From Syntrophobacteraceae bacterium (lineage in GTDB: Bacteria > Desulfobacterota > Syntrophobacteria > Syntrophobacterales > Syntrophobacteraceae), in assembly GCA_013314815.1 (NCBI GenBank), contig JABUEY010000033.1, forward strand, positions 1 through 34,260: a DNA stretch of 34,260 bases, in the 5' to 3' direction. How positions within the stretch are numbered: position 1 is the stretch's first letter; every line of letters starts with the position of its first letter. The notes beneath the pieces are model-generated. The model was not told the origin of the DNA, ran no database searches, and saw nothing but the letters and a program-made list of their open reading frames with translations. Made by a program: the position numbers and the translations under genes. Positions 9,893 through 17,442 of the stretch are shown piece by piece.

Positions 9893-10159
9893 CTACTCCT
9901 GTACCGGAATCGGATAGACGCTGATCTTCTGCCGGACCTTGTCCATGCGTTCGAACGACACGACTCCGTCAATCATGGCAAACAGGGTATAGTCCCTGCC
10001 CATTCCGACGTTCTTTCCAGGATGAAACTTGGTGCCCAGCTGCCGGACCAGGATATTCCCCGCCCGGACGGACTCCCCGCCGAAGCGCTTGACTCCCCGC
10101 CTCTGGCCTGCGCTGTCACGGCCATTACGCGAACTGCCTCCAGCCTTCTTGTGTGCCAT
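9893..10159 (-). CDS. rpmA: 50S ribosomal protein L27
   Basis: An 88-aa L27, whose N-terminal tail reaches the peptidyl transferase centre. It starts [28 protein letters not shown], the standard L27 N-terminus without the cleavable extension found in Firmicutes. [20 protein letters not shown] is also diagnostic. It lies 33 bp after rplU and is certainly co-transcribed with it. Confidence 0.98.
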   Translation of the reverse strand: MAHKKAGGSSRNGRDSAGQRRGVKRFGGESVRAGNILVRQLGTKFHPGKNVGMGRDYTLFAMIDGVVSFERMDKVRQKISVYPIPVQE

Positions 10160-10192
10160 GGATTATAACCTCCCGCTCCCGCCCGAGAACCC

Positions 10193-10546
10193 TCAGCCTT
10201 CCGTCTGCGGTGCAACCGCCGCGGGTTCCTGAACCTGGTTGCCTATTCCTTCAACACGCACCGCCGTGAAATACTGTCGATGCCCCTGAGTCTTACGGTA
10301 ATCCTTGCGTCGCTTGTGCTTGAAAACAATAATCTTGCGACGACGCCCCTGCTCAACAATCCGCCCCTGGACGGCAACCCCCTGCAACAAAGGCTGTCCG
10401 ACCTGCACCTGGTCTCCGTCGGAGAACAGAAGGACTTCGTCAAGAGTCACAGCGTCTCCCACTTCTCCCGGGAGCTTCTCGAGTCTGACCACCGTTCCGG
10501 GCCTGGCTTCGTACTGTTTGCCACCCGACTTAAATATCGCATACAT
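10193..10546 (-). CDS. rplU: 50S ribosomal protein L21
   Basis: A 117-aa L21, beginning MYAIFKSGGKQYEA and containing the basic KIIVFKHKRRKDYRKTQGHRQ segment. The ATG at 10546 has GGAGG eight bases upstream. The frame continues 24 codons further upstream, but that extension matches no L21. An AT-rich TATATATAAA stretch about 25 bases before the ATG and a terminator just beyond it suggest the ribosomal operon starts here. Confidence 0.98.
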   Translation of the reverse strand: MYAIFKSGGKQYEARPGTVVRLEKLPGEVGDAVTLDEVLLFSDGDQVQVGQPLLQGVAVQGRIVEQGRRRKIIVFKHKRRKDYRKTQGHRQYFTAVRVEGIGNQVQEPAAVAPQTEG

Positions 10547-10616
10547 AGAAAAGTCCTCCAACCCTTGTTCTTTATATATATTTCGGCTCGATGCCTTAAC
10601 CCGTGCGCTCCCGGAC

Positions 10617-10641
10617 AAAAAAGGCGGCCCTCACAGCCGCC
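10617..10641 (-). terminator. Rho-independent terminator after the 42-aa Cys protein gene
   Basis: Read on the minus strand, GGCGGC (10641-10636) pairs with GCCGCC (10628-10623) around a seven-base loop and is followed by six T (10622-10617). It lies 26 bp past the stop of the 42-aa gene and 71 bp before rplU, so the small gene is a monocistronic unit. Confidence 0.9.
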
Positions 10642-10667
10642 CATGAGCAAGACGGAACCGCAGGCTC

Positions 10668-10796
10668 TCACATCGTTGCATAAATGCCTTGCTTCAGGAT
10701 GGATTCCTGGTATTCTCGAAGCTTCTCACAGTCTTCGAGACACTTGTTCTTGTCCTCGTTGGCTCGATCACAATTTAAGCACGGGCTTTTTAACAT
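10668..10796 (-). CDS. 42-aa four-cysteine microprotein, function unknown
   Basis: The reading frame gives a 42-aa acidic/basic helical protein, starting MLKSPCLNCDRANEDKNKC. It has a CxxC at 6-9 and a CxxxC at 19-23, a spacing that could bind one zinc ion or an Fe-S centre. The ATG at 10796 has GGAGG six bases upstream. A TTGACA/TATATA promoter lies just beyond that and a rho-independent terminator follows the stop. Such complete signals around so short a frame make it a real gene. I do not recognise the family. It sits upstream of rplU-rpmA on the same strand but is transcriptionally separate. Translation support is strong; any role is unknown. Confidence 0.8.
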   Translation of the reverse strand: MLKSPCLNCDRANEDKNKCLEDCEKLREYQESILKQGIYATM

Positions 10797-10833
10797 TGCG
10801 ATGCCTCCTCTGGTAGTAATATTCAAACGTCTT

Positions 10834-10863
10834 TATATAGTTGACGCAGGCACGGCCTGTCAA
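10834..10863 (-). promoter_or_regulatory. Sigma-70-type promoter of the 42-aa gene
   Basis: On the minus strand a perfect TTGACA (10863-10858) is followed after 18 bases by TATATA (10839-10834), 37 bases before the ATG at 10796. The EamA gene diverges on the other side. Confidence 0.75.
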
Positions 10864-10898
10864 GGCCTTTTTGAGAAGCCCTGTCAGGGTTGAGCTCC

Positions 10899-11825
10899 AT
10901 GCCGAAGCGTGAAGTCGGACATCCTGCTTTCCCTAACCCGTTGCTTCTCGCCGTCGCCGTCATCGCCGCCGTTTCGTCCATTTCCTTCGCATCCATTTTT
11001 GTCCGGCTCGCCGATGCACCTCCCGCAGCCGTTGCGGCGTACCGGGTCAGCATCGCCATGGCGGCCATCGCCCCTTACCTGGCCTGGAAAGGCATGGGGG
11101 AAAAAACCAGCTGGACCTTGCGCGCGTTCCTTCTCAGTGCATTGTCCGGAGTTTTCCTCGCTTTTCATTTCCTTTTCTGGATACGCTCCCTTTACATGAC
11201 CTCCGTAGCCTGTTCCGCCGCCCTGGTTGGCACCATTCCTCTTTTCACCGCCTTATTTTCCAGGTATTTCCGCCATGAACCTCTAAACCGTTCGATGAAT
11301 CCGGGGCTTTTCCTCGCCGTGTCGGGCAGCGCACTCGTGGCCGGAATGGATTTCACGCTGTCCACCACTGCTCTTTTGGGCGACATCCTGGCCATTCTTG
11401 GAGCCGTCATGGCTGCCGCATACCTCGAATGCGGCCGTGTGGCCAGGCGGTCTCTCGGAGCCGCACCCTACGCCTTTGCGGTTTACGGATCCGCGGCCCT
11501 CGTCCTTTTGGCCTCTTGTGCCGCCTCCAACACGCCGCTCACCGGGTTCACTCCGCAAACCTATCTTTTTCTCGTCCTGCTCGCCCTCATCCCTCAACTC
11601 ATCGGTCACACCACGTTCAACTGGACTCTCCGATTCCTTCCTCCGACCCTGGTCGCGGTGCTTATCCTCGGCGAACCTGTTGGAGCGACCATCCTTGCCT
11701 GGGTGCTGCTGGGAGAAACGGTGTCTCTTCCAAAGGCCGCCGGCCTGTTGGTGCTCGGCACGGGCATCCTTATTGCTTCCATGAGTCTTCGTGTGCAGGA
11801 CCAGGACGATATGCGGTCTTCGTGA
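10899..11825 (+). CDS. EamA/DMT-family transporter
   Basis: A 308-aa inner-membrane protein with ten predicted helices arranged as two EamA repeats. The first starts LLLAVAVIAAVSSISFASIF and the second around LLGDILAILGAVMAAAYL. The loop FASIFVRLADAPPAAVAAYR and the final-repeat segment LGEPVGATILAWVLLGE are typical of drug/metabolite exporters. Substrates in this superfamily cannot be read from sequence. Start choice is between TTG 10890 and ATG 10899; I prefer the ATG, which has GAG four bases upstream. It diverges from the 42-aa gene and stands alone on the plus strand. Confidence 0.92.
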   Translation: MPKREVGHPAFPNPLLLAVAVIAAVSSISFASIFVRLADAPPAAVAAYRVSIAMAAIAPYLAWKGMGEKTSWTLRAFLLSALSGVFLAFHFLFWIRSLYMTSVACSAALVGTIPLFTALFSRYFRHEPLNRSMNPGLFLAVSGSALVAGMDFTLSTTALLGDILAILGAVMAAAYLECGRVARRSLGAAPYAFAVYGSAALVLLASCAASNTPLTGFTPQTYLFLVLLALIPQLIGHTTFNWTLRFLPPTLVAVLILGEPVGATILAWVLLGETVSLPKAAGLLVLGTGILIASMSLRVQDQDDMRSS

Positions 11826-11859
11826 CCGGCGGCAAAGAGTCGGGAACCGCCGCACTGTC

Positions 11860-12003
11860 TCACCCGGGCGGTTCGATACACTCGTTCTCCTTCTGCACTT
11901 CCCGCCTGATCCTCTCACGGCACGATTCGCACCGCGACGTCTTCCTGCAGGCATATTTCACATAAGTCTTTCCGCATTCTCTGCACCGGGCTTCGATCTT
12001 CAT
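11860..12003 (-). CDS. Small Cys-rich zinc-ribbon-like protein (hypothetical)
   Basis: A 47-aa frame from ATG 12003. It has paired CxxC motifs at C7/C10 and C25/C28, a further cysteine at 19, and a basic stretch (RERIRREVQKE). The pattern CRECGKTY...CESC resembles treble-clef or zinc-ribbon mini-proteins. The frame extends upstream to an ATG at 12159 (99 aa), but that part has no recognisable features, and the ribosome site of the short form (GAAG) is weak. It lies between the EamA gene (convergent) and the TonB receptor (same strand, upstream). No family is assigned; existence is moderately supported by the cysteine spacing alone. Confidence 0.45.
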   Translation of the reverse strand: MKIEARCRECGKTYVKYACRKTSRCESCRERIRREVQKENECIEPPG

Positions 12004-12241
12004 TGACTTCAAATCGGATTCGAAGCGGGGGTCTTTCTCGTGGAAGGACCAGCGCAAGAAACAGGAGAGCCGGGAAACACCGCTTCCGAAAGCATGGGAC
12101 TGCTGGTTCCGCCTGCTCATAAGCGGCCCCGGACGGGTGTAAGTTTCTCTTGTCTGCATCTGGAAACCGAATTCAGGGGACTTGGCAATTCGGGCGTCAT
12201 TTCCTATCTTTTTCCTTTTTCATGGACGTTACCGGGAATGT

Positions 12242-14356
12242 CTAGTAGCGGCCTTCGAGTCCTATCCGGAATGTCCTGCCCGGCATGGGATATCCGTCCA
12301 CGTAGGAGTAGGACCTGTCCGCCAGGTTATCCACCGCAAAGAAAACGTTCAGACGACGGTACGGACGATAGTTCAGGCGAGCGAAATACAGGCCGAACCC
12401 GCCTTTGCCGACGGCCTTCCCGTAATCCGGCGACATCCAGTCCCAGTCCTGGACCTCCTGGCGACCATGATACACAGCGGTGAACTGCAGATCCGCCTTT
12501 CGGTCGAAGTCGATCTGCAACCCTCCCGTCACGTTTGTCCTGGAAACGTAGGGCAGAATGTCGGTTCCCAGAGACTGGACGTACTTCCTGTCCTGGATCT
12601 CCCGCTGTGTGTAATACAGGAGTTCGGCAAAAGGAATGAACCGGATGACTCTGTCGCAGATGGTGACGGGAACCGGGTGCCTGAGATACACCTCGATTCC
12701 GGACAGGACGGCTCCCTGCAGGTTTTTGTAGGTCGTCCAGGAGCAGTCTCCATCGATACACGTGGGGAAACCGCCTGAAATGCGGTCGGTGTAATCGGTA
12801 TAAAAGAAACCCAATCCGGCGTTGAGCCGCCCGAACTCACCGTCGATGCCGGTTTCGTACGTTGTTGCGGTTTCCGGCTTGAGATTCGGGTTTCCGACGG
12901 TTTTTGCCCACGACTGTTCGTAGCGCCCTGCAAGTTCATCGGCGGCAGGGGCGCGAAAACCCGTACCCACGGCGGCTCGGGCATGCAACCGATCGAGTAT
13001 GGAGTACTTCACCCCCGCGCGCCAGCTCAGATGATCGAAGGTTTCCTCCTTCGAATGGACCGTCAATCCCTCGGTGGGTTCCAATGATTCCCGAAAATAG
13101 TCGTACCGGACTCCCAGCAGGAAAGAGAAACGGTTCCAGTCGATTTTTTCCTCGCCGAACACGGCATAGTTGTCGTAGCTGCTATTGGGATTGCCTGCCT
13201 GTCCAGGAGGTTTGGTGAAGTTGGAAACGCCTATGTTGTCGTAGTCAAATCCGAGCAGGAGTCTTCCGAGGTTCCAGGCAGGGAGACTGATCTGGCTTCG
13301 CACTCCTCGTGTTTGCGTTTCGGTGGTGCTGTTCAGATAACCCCACACCTTCCCGGGATCATTCCACGCACTCCTGTCGAATACGTCGTAGAAGCTGACG
13401 TGCCAGGAAACATCGGCATCCGGCAGTCCGCCGTCATAGGCAAACGATCCGTAGCGGCGAAGAACGTCCTTGTAGTCGTCAAAATCGGGCGCGTACGTGG
13501 GTCCCGGGTTTCCGACGTCCCATGCCCTGTAATAATGGCCTGTCGCAAAGAACTGGTGATTCGAAAAGGGAGCGGCATGAAAGCTGAGGGAATAGGCTTC
13601 GTCCTGGTACCCGGTGTTCTGAACCTTTGCACCTTCTCCCGAATCGTAATCGCCGCTGCGGGCATGTCTTGCCGTCATGGATATTCCGGCTCTGTCGTTC
13701 CAGAAACCCGAGGACAGCTTCGCCGTCGCCTTCAGTTGATCCCAGCTGCCGTATTCGACGCCGCCCCCGGCGGATGGATTTCCCCTGCCCTTGCGGGTAA
13801 TGATATTGACGACACCCCCCATGGCGGCGGATCCGTAGACAACGGAGCCGGGGCCTCGAACAATCTCGACCCGTTCTACGTTCTCGAGAGGAATAACGGC
13901 GATATTCCCGGTGCCGGCCCGGTGACCGTCGATAAGAACCGCCACGCGGCCCTTGATGTCGGTGCCGTGCGTATCGCTCGAGAATCCTCGGATCTGAACG
14001 GAAGTCAGTCCTCCGGGGTAGCTCTGGAAATGGCCGGGAAGTTCCTGGAGGAGCAGATCCGCAAGATCCTTCGCGTGGGATTTCTCGATCTCCTTCCTCG
14101 ATATCACTTCGGTGCGAACGGGAAGCTCCCTGGCCGACAAGGGATCACGGGTGGCCGTAACGACAATCTCGTCCATCCTGGCCTGTTCCGAGTGCTCTTC
14201 GGACCGTTCCTTCACCTGACGGTCGATGCCGGCCGGTTCTGTGACAACGGTCGTTTCCAACGCGGGATATGCCTCGGAATCCCTGTTTTCCACAGCTTCA
14301 AGCCACCCGGTGCCAGCAAAGAGAAACACAAGCAAAAGAAAGAAAACACGTTTCAA
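12242..14356 (-). CDS. TonB-dependent outer-membrane receptor, probably cobalamin/corrinoid (BtuB-like)
   Basis: A 704-aa outer-membrane gated beta-barrel that imports a ligand using TonB energy. A signal peptide (KRVFFLLLVFLFAGTGWLEA) is followed by the TonB-box-like DEIVVTATR at about 62-70. The plug domain (RVEIVRGPGSVVYGSAAMGGVVNIITRKG) leads into a long barrel ending in an aromatic residue (GLEGRY). The start is TTG 14356, seven bases after GGAGG; the frame upstream runs into the riboswitch leader. Cobalamin riboswitch signatures lie immediately upstream, so expression should fall when B12 is abundant, and the ligand is most likely a corrinoid. No BtuCDF transporter genes are visible in the window. 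Confidence 0.93.
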   Translation of the reverse strand: MKRVFFLLLVFLFAGTGWLEAVENRDSEAYPALETTVVTEPAGIDRQVKERSEEHSEQARMDEIVVTATRDPLSARELPVRTEVISRKEIEKSHAKDLADLLLQELPGHFQSYPGGLTSVQIRGFSSDTHGTDIKGRVAVLIDGHRAGTGNIAVIPLENVERVEIVRGPGSVVYGSAAMGGVVNIITRKGRGNPSAGGGVEYGSWDQLKATAKLSSGFWNDRAGISMTARHARSGDYDSGEGAKVQNTGYQDEAYSLSFHAAPFSNHQFFATGHYYRAWDVGNPGPTYAPDFDDYKDVLRRYGSFAYDGGLPDADVSWHVSFYDVFDRSAWNDPGKVWGYLNSTTETQTRGVRSQISLPAWNLGRLLLGFDYDNIGVSNFTKPPGQAGNPNSSYDNYAVFGEEKIDWNRFSFLLGVRYDYFRESLEPTEGLTVHSKEETFDHLSWRAGVKYSILDRLHARAAVGTGFRAPAADELAGRYEQSWAKTVGNPNLKPETATTYETGIDGEFGRLNAGLGFFYTDYTDRISGGFPTCIDGDCSWTTYKNLQGAVLSGIEVYLRHPVPVTICDRVIRFIPFAELLYYTQREIQDRKYVQSLGTDILPYVSRTNVTGGLQIDFDRKADLQFTAVYHGRQEVQDWDWMSPDYGKAVGKGGFGLYFARLNYRPYRRLNVFFAVDNLADRSYSYVDGYPMPGRTFRIGLEGRY

Positions 14357-14399
14357 CGTACATCCTCCTCTCCCCCCTCGGGGAACGTTGCAGGGTGTG

Positions 14400-14548
14400 C
14401 GCATCGCTCAGGTCTCCTGGCTCACGTTCGCTCTACTCACCGCGCCTTCCCGTCACGCATCGAGTGTGACAGTGGCATTCCTGCGGATTTCGTCCCGTTT
14501 ACAGTCGCGGGGCGGCGGAAGCCTTACACTTCCTTCCCTCGAAACGAT
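14400..14548 (-). ncRNA. Cobalamin riboswitch (proximal to TonB receptor)
   Basis: Read on the minus strand, the B12 box AGCCAGGAGACCTGAGC lies at 14422-14406. It is preceded by the conserved ACGGGACGAAATCCGC and GCCACTGT segments and, further upstream, by GAGGGAAG and CCGCGACTGTAA. The order and spacing match the AdoCbl riboswitch. Its 5' AGGGAA element is less canonical than in the distal copy. It ends about 45 bp before the TTG start of the receptor, close enough to mask the ribosome site. Confidence 0.9.
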
Positions 14549-14810
14549 GCGGAGTGTCTTTCTGTCATGCTGTTCCGTTGCCTGCCGTCATTTTATTCAC
14601 CCGTTGGCCATCCTCCTTTGCATGTTTTGTGTGAGCTTCCGTTCCCGCCATCTCCCCTGCAGGAACCCCCAAGAGAACGCTTAAAACACGGCGCAGACGC
14701 GAAATTCCCTGCGGAACAGGACAATGTGCGGGGTTTGAAACCGCCCGACGCCAGCAAACGGGCTGCCTAGAACGGTCGAGACGAATGCGCCTGGAGTCCA
14801 GCAAAAACGC

Positions 14811-14846
14811 AAAAAAAAATCCCTGGAGTCGAAAACTCCAAGGATT
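14811..14846 (-). terminator. Intrinsic terminator between the two riboswitches
   Basis: On the minus strand AATCCTTGGAGT (14846-14835) pairs with ACTCCAGGGATT (14829-14818) through one G-U pair around a five-base loop. Nine T follow (14819-14811). It begins about 70 bases after the B12 box of the distal riboswitch, where a riboswitch-controlled terminator would sit. Confidence 0.88.
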
Positions 14847-14909
14847 GCACCCTGATTTACTTGGTCCTTTAGGGGGTCACCGAGTATTTCCTCGTACCGA
14901 CAACCCATC

Positions 14910-15060
14910 AGCCGTCAGGCAGGTCTTCTGACTCACGGATCACCCTACTCTCCGGACCTTCCCGTCTCGCTTGCGCAAAACAGTGGCCTTCTCGGATTTC
15001 GTCCCCGTTAACAGCGGCGGGACCGTTCCCGAATTTCGCGGGATTCCCTTTTAAACCCGG
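14910..15060 (-). ncRNA. Cobalamin riboswitch (distal, followed by a terminator)
   Basis: On the minus strand the canonical elements appear in order: GTTTAAAAGGGAA (15056-15044), CCGCCGCTGTTAACGG, GGACGAAATCC, GGCCACTGT, then the B12 box AGTCAGAAGACCTGCC (14933-14918). It is more canonical than the proximal copy. No gene lies between its terminator and the second riboswitch. It could be an upstream gate of the same leader, an orphan that makes a short RNA, or the remnant of a lost gene's control region. Confidence 0.92.
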
Positions 15061-15257
15061 AGGTACCTGAAGCTTATGTCCACTGATCGTTTCTTTGTTT
15101 ACATCTACACCGCCCATGGCTGTTTTTCAATACAAATATGATCCACCGCGTTCTGTCGCCCCGCGTATGTCCTCCTGCCTGCTCTCCTCCACCCGGATCG
15201 GCACTCGACATCCGTTGATGCGGCCCATGACGAACCAAACGCAAAACAGATTCACGC

Positions 15258-15325
15258 GGCAAAACGAGTACCTCCGGTCTTTTCCATGCATAAGATCGAT
15301 GGCATCACAACATCATTGCCGCGAA
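15258..15325. repeat. Dispersed intergenic repeat, copy A2
   Basis: Shares GAGTACCTCCGGT, CTTTT and the following ATGGxATCAC...TCATT order with 1466-1530 (copy A1). The two align with few gaps over about 65 bases. Confidence 0.7.
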
Positions 15326-15402
15326 GATCACACCGTCATTCTTCATGCATGCGCCTGATAGGGGCGAAAGATTTTTCGCCGCTACATCGGCGGCAACATC
15401 CG

Positions 15403-15462
15403 CCGCAGCGGCTTGCAGGCGTACCGAAGACAATGGGTTCCCTTGTGCGTGGCTTATGAAGA
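15403..15462. repeat. Dispersed intergenic repeat, copy B1
   Basis: Shares TGCAGGC, CGAAGACAAT, CTTGTGCGTGG and the trailing TATGA with 24494-24546 (copy B2). Both lie next to the GGGGCGAAA hairpin word, so they are parts of one composite element. Confidence 0.75.
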
Positions 15463-15651
15463 GTTTGCCTGCGGCCTGCGGGGACTGGGAAGTCTTTGGC
15501 TATTTCGAGCCGGGGTTCGGACAGTCCGCAAGACCGGATCCGGGGCTTACTTAAAGTTGACAGTGCGCTTCAAAAACAGTAGTTTCAGCCGAGGCGAATC
15601 ATAAGGTATTTTTTTCAGTACATTATCCTCAAACGTAAGAATGGGTGCGCC

Positions 15652-15960
15652 ATGTTTATTATTGCGAATCTGCTGCTTGCACTGGCCAAAATCCTGCACA
15701 TCGTGCTGAACCTCTACATGTGGATCATCATCGCCAGGGCCGTCATTTCGTGGGTGAATGCCGACCCGTACAATCCGATTGTCCGGTTCCTGTACAACGT
15801 GACCGAACCGGTCCTGTACGCGGTGCGAAGACACATCCCGCTCAATTTCGGCGGGCTTGACTTCACTCCCATGATCGTGCTGATCGGCATCGTTTTCCTG
15901 GACAACTTCCTTGTACCTTCCCTGGCAGGGCTTGCCGTGCGCATGGGCACAGGCATGTAG
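15652..15960 (+). CDS. yggT: YggT family membrane protein
   Basis: A 102-aa integral membrane protein with two hydrophobic segments at about 1-33 and 70-95. They are separated by the family loop AVISWVNADPYNPIVRFLYNVTEPVLYAVRR. YggT proteins are linked to cell division or osmotic responses, and in plastids to cytochrome assembly; the bacterial role is not settled. It starts a plus-strand run of housekeeping genes but stands 242 bp before Trm112. Confidence 0.93.
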   Translation: MFIIANLLLALAKILHIVLNLYMWIIIARAVISWVNADPYNPIVRFLYNVTEPVLYAVRRHIPLNFGGLDFTPMIVLIGIVFLDNFLVPSLAGLAVRMGTGM

Positions 15961-16202
15961 ATCGCAGAAGGAAGAGAGGGCATGGAATGGACTCCCGGTG
16001 ACATGTCAGGGAAGACACCGCCGTCGGGGACAATGAAGGGGTGAACCGTCAGGTGCTGGCCGGCTCATGTGAGAGTGATCGACGGCCGGTTTTCGTTGTA
16101 TGGGCCGGGGCGGGAGTACAGGCCATCTCACTTCCGCCGGATCGAGGAACCCGTTCAGGAGGGGATTCAGCAACTGCCGATCCTGCAATATCGAGGCAAA
16201 AG

Positions 16203-16376
16203 ATGACTGTAAGCAAAGAACTGCTCGAAATTCTGGCATGTCCGAAATGCAAGGGAGCCGTCATTCTCAATGAATCCGAAGACGGCCTTATCTGCAGATC
16301 ATGTAAACTCATTTACGAGATCAGGGACGGCATTCCGATCATGCTGATCGATGAAGCACTCCATCTCGAGGATTAG
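16203..16376 (+). CDS. Trm112 family protein (YcaR-like)
   Basis: A 57-aa zinc-ribbon-like protein starting MTVSKELLEILACPKCKGAV, with a CxxC pair at 13-16 and a second at about 33-36 (CRSCK). The signature IYEIRDGIPIMLIDEA follows. In eukaryotes Trm112 activates methyltransferases. In Proteobacteria the short homologue is usually found beside LPS or lipid A genes, as here beside a heptose kinase. The ATG at 16203 has CGAGG six bases upstream; the in-frame extension to 16041 has no homology signature. Confidence 0.93.
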   Translation: MTVSKELLEILACPKCKGAVILNESEDGLICRSCKLIYEIRDGIPIMLIDEALHLED

Positions 16377-16389
16377 GGTCGATCACTCC

Positions 16390-17400
16390 ATGCACTGCAA
16401 GCCTCCTTTCACACCTGCCGAAAGAGAACGACTCAGCGCGGCTGTGGCTTCTTTTCCGCGTTTCTGCATTTTGGTCGCGGGCGACCTCATGCTCGACAAT
16501 TTCATCTGGGGCGAAGTCAGCCGCATTTCACCGGAGGCTCCCGTTCCCGTCGTGGAAGTAACCGAAGAGGTGCCCATGCTCGGCGGCGCCGCCAATGTGG
16601 TCAACAACATCGTGCACCTGGGAGGGAGGGTAGCCGTAACGGGATCGATCGGCAGCGACCCGGCAGGCGTCGAACTCCGGAGACTGCTCGAACAGAGGTT
16701 TATCCAGACGGACGGCCTCGTTACCGAGGACGGTCGACCCACAACGGTCAAAACCCGTGTCATCGCTCACAGCCAGCAGGTGGTCCGCTTCGACCGCGAA
16801 CTGTCCGTTCCTCTCTCGGGCGCCGCTTCTGAACAGATGCTTCGCTATGTGCGGGAGCGGCTTCCGCACAGCCATGCCGTCATCGTTTCCGATTATGCCA
16901 AAGGGGTGGTGACCCGCGTATTCATGGACGCACTTCGTTCACTGGTTGCAGGCCGTGGCATTCCCGTCATTGTCGATCCGAAGGTTCAGCACCGCGAAAT
17001 CTATCGCGGGGTGACCATGATTACGCCCAACCATCATGAAGCATCGCGCATGACGGGAATCCCGATCCACAGGGACAACGGCTCCCTCGATGAAGCAGGC
17101 AGGCGTCTGCTCGACGACCTTCAGTGTGAAACGGTCCTCATCACACGGGGTAAGCACGGAATGAGCCTGTTCTCCCGGGGAAAGCCAAGAACCGATATAC
17201 CCACGGTGGCTCGCCGCGTTTTCGATGTGACCGGAGCGGGAGATACGGTCATCGCCACTCTCAGCCTGGGAATCGCCTCGGGGTTATCTGCATTCGAAGC
17301 GGCTCGACTGGCCAACATCGCGGCAGGAATCGTCGTGGGTGAAGTGGGCACCGCCGCAGTGTCTTCCGAGCAGCTGCTGGCGGCCCTTGCCGACTGCTGA
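16390..17400 (+). CDS. rfaE1: D-glycero-beta-D-manno-heptose-7-phosphate kinase
   Basis: Phosphorylates heptose-7-phosphate in the ADP-heptose pathway for the LPS inner core. It is a PfkB-type kinase with GDLMLDNFIWGEVSRISPEAP near the N-terminus, the GGAANVVNN substrate motif, and the ATP/catalytic motif DVTGAGDT toward the end. Only domain I of HldE is present (336 aa). The cytidylyl/adenylyltransferase domain must be encoded elsewhere. The start could be ATG 16351 (overlapping Trm112 by 26 bp) or ATG 16390; the latter is preferred because it leaves Trm112 intact and gives a typical length. Confidence 0.93.
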   Translation: MHCKPPFTPAERERLSAAVASFPRFCILVAGDLMLDNFIWGEVSRISPEAPVPVVEVTEEVPMLGGAANVVNNIVHLGGRVAVTGSIGSDPAGVELRRLLEQRFIQTDGLVTEDGRPTTVKTRVIAHSQQVVRFDRELSVPLSGAASEQMLRYVRERLPHSHAVIVSDYAKGVVTRVFMDALRSLVAGRGIPVIVDPKVQHREIYRGVTMITPNHHEASRMTGIPIHRDNGSLDEAGRRLLDDLQCETVLITRGKHGMSLFSRGKPRTDIPTVARRVFDVTGAGDTVIATLSLGIASGLSAFEAARLANIAAGIVVGEVGTAAVSSEQLLAALADC

Positions 17401-17442
17401 CTTCCATACGTGCTCGGGACAGCCTGACCTCGGGACAATGCC

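Larger units (their letters stand above)
15061..15651. other. Intergenic region with dispersed repeats, divergent between riboswitch leader and yggT
   Basis: No gene is supported. Segments 15258-15325 and 15403-15462 resemble segments near 1.5 kb and 24.5 kb. Bases 15363-15380 form a 7-bp hairpin, GGCGAAA/TTTCGCC. A possible plus-strand promoter for yggT (TTGACA at 15557, 17-base spacer, weak TAGTTT) lies 90 bp before its ATG. Confidence 0.6.

Noticed and set aside
9423-9972. Overlapping ORFs in the rpmA-obgE gap
   Set aside because: Several frames on both strands are open at once, none with family signature or ribosome site.
13313-14770. 485-codon plus-strand frame
   Set aside because: It is antisense to the TonB receptor and runs through a riboswitch.
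14565-14804. Minus-strand frame between the two riboswitches, including an 11-codon GTG frame after AAAGGAGG
   Set aside because: No protein features are visible. A leader peptide is conceivable, but the spacing from GGAGG to GTG is 12 bases and nothing else supports it.
14681-14908. 75-codon minus-strand frame just after the distal riboswitch
   Set aside because: It reads straight through the intrinsic terminator, has no ribosome site and shows no recognisable sequence.
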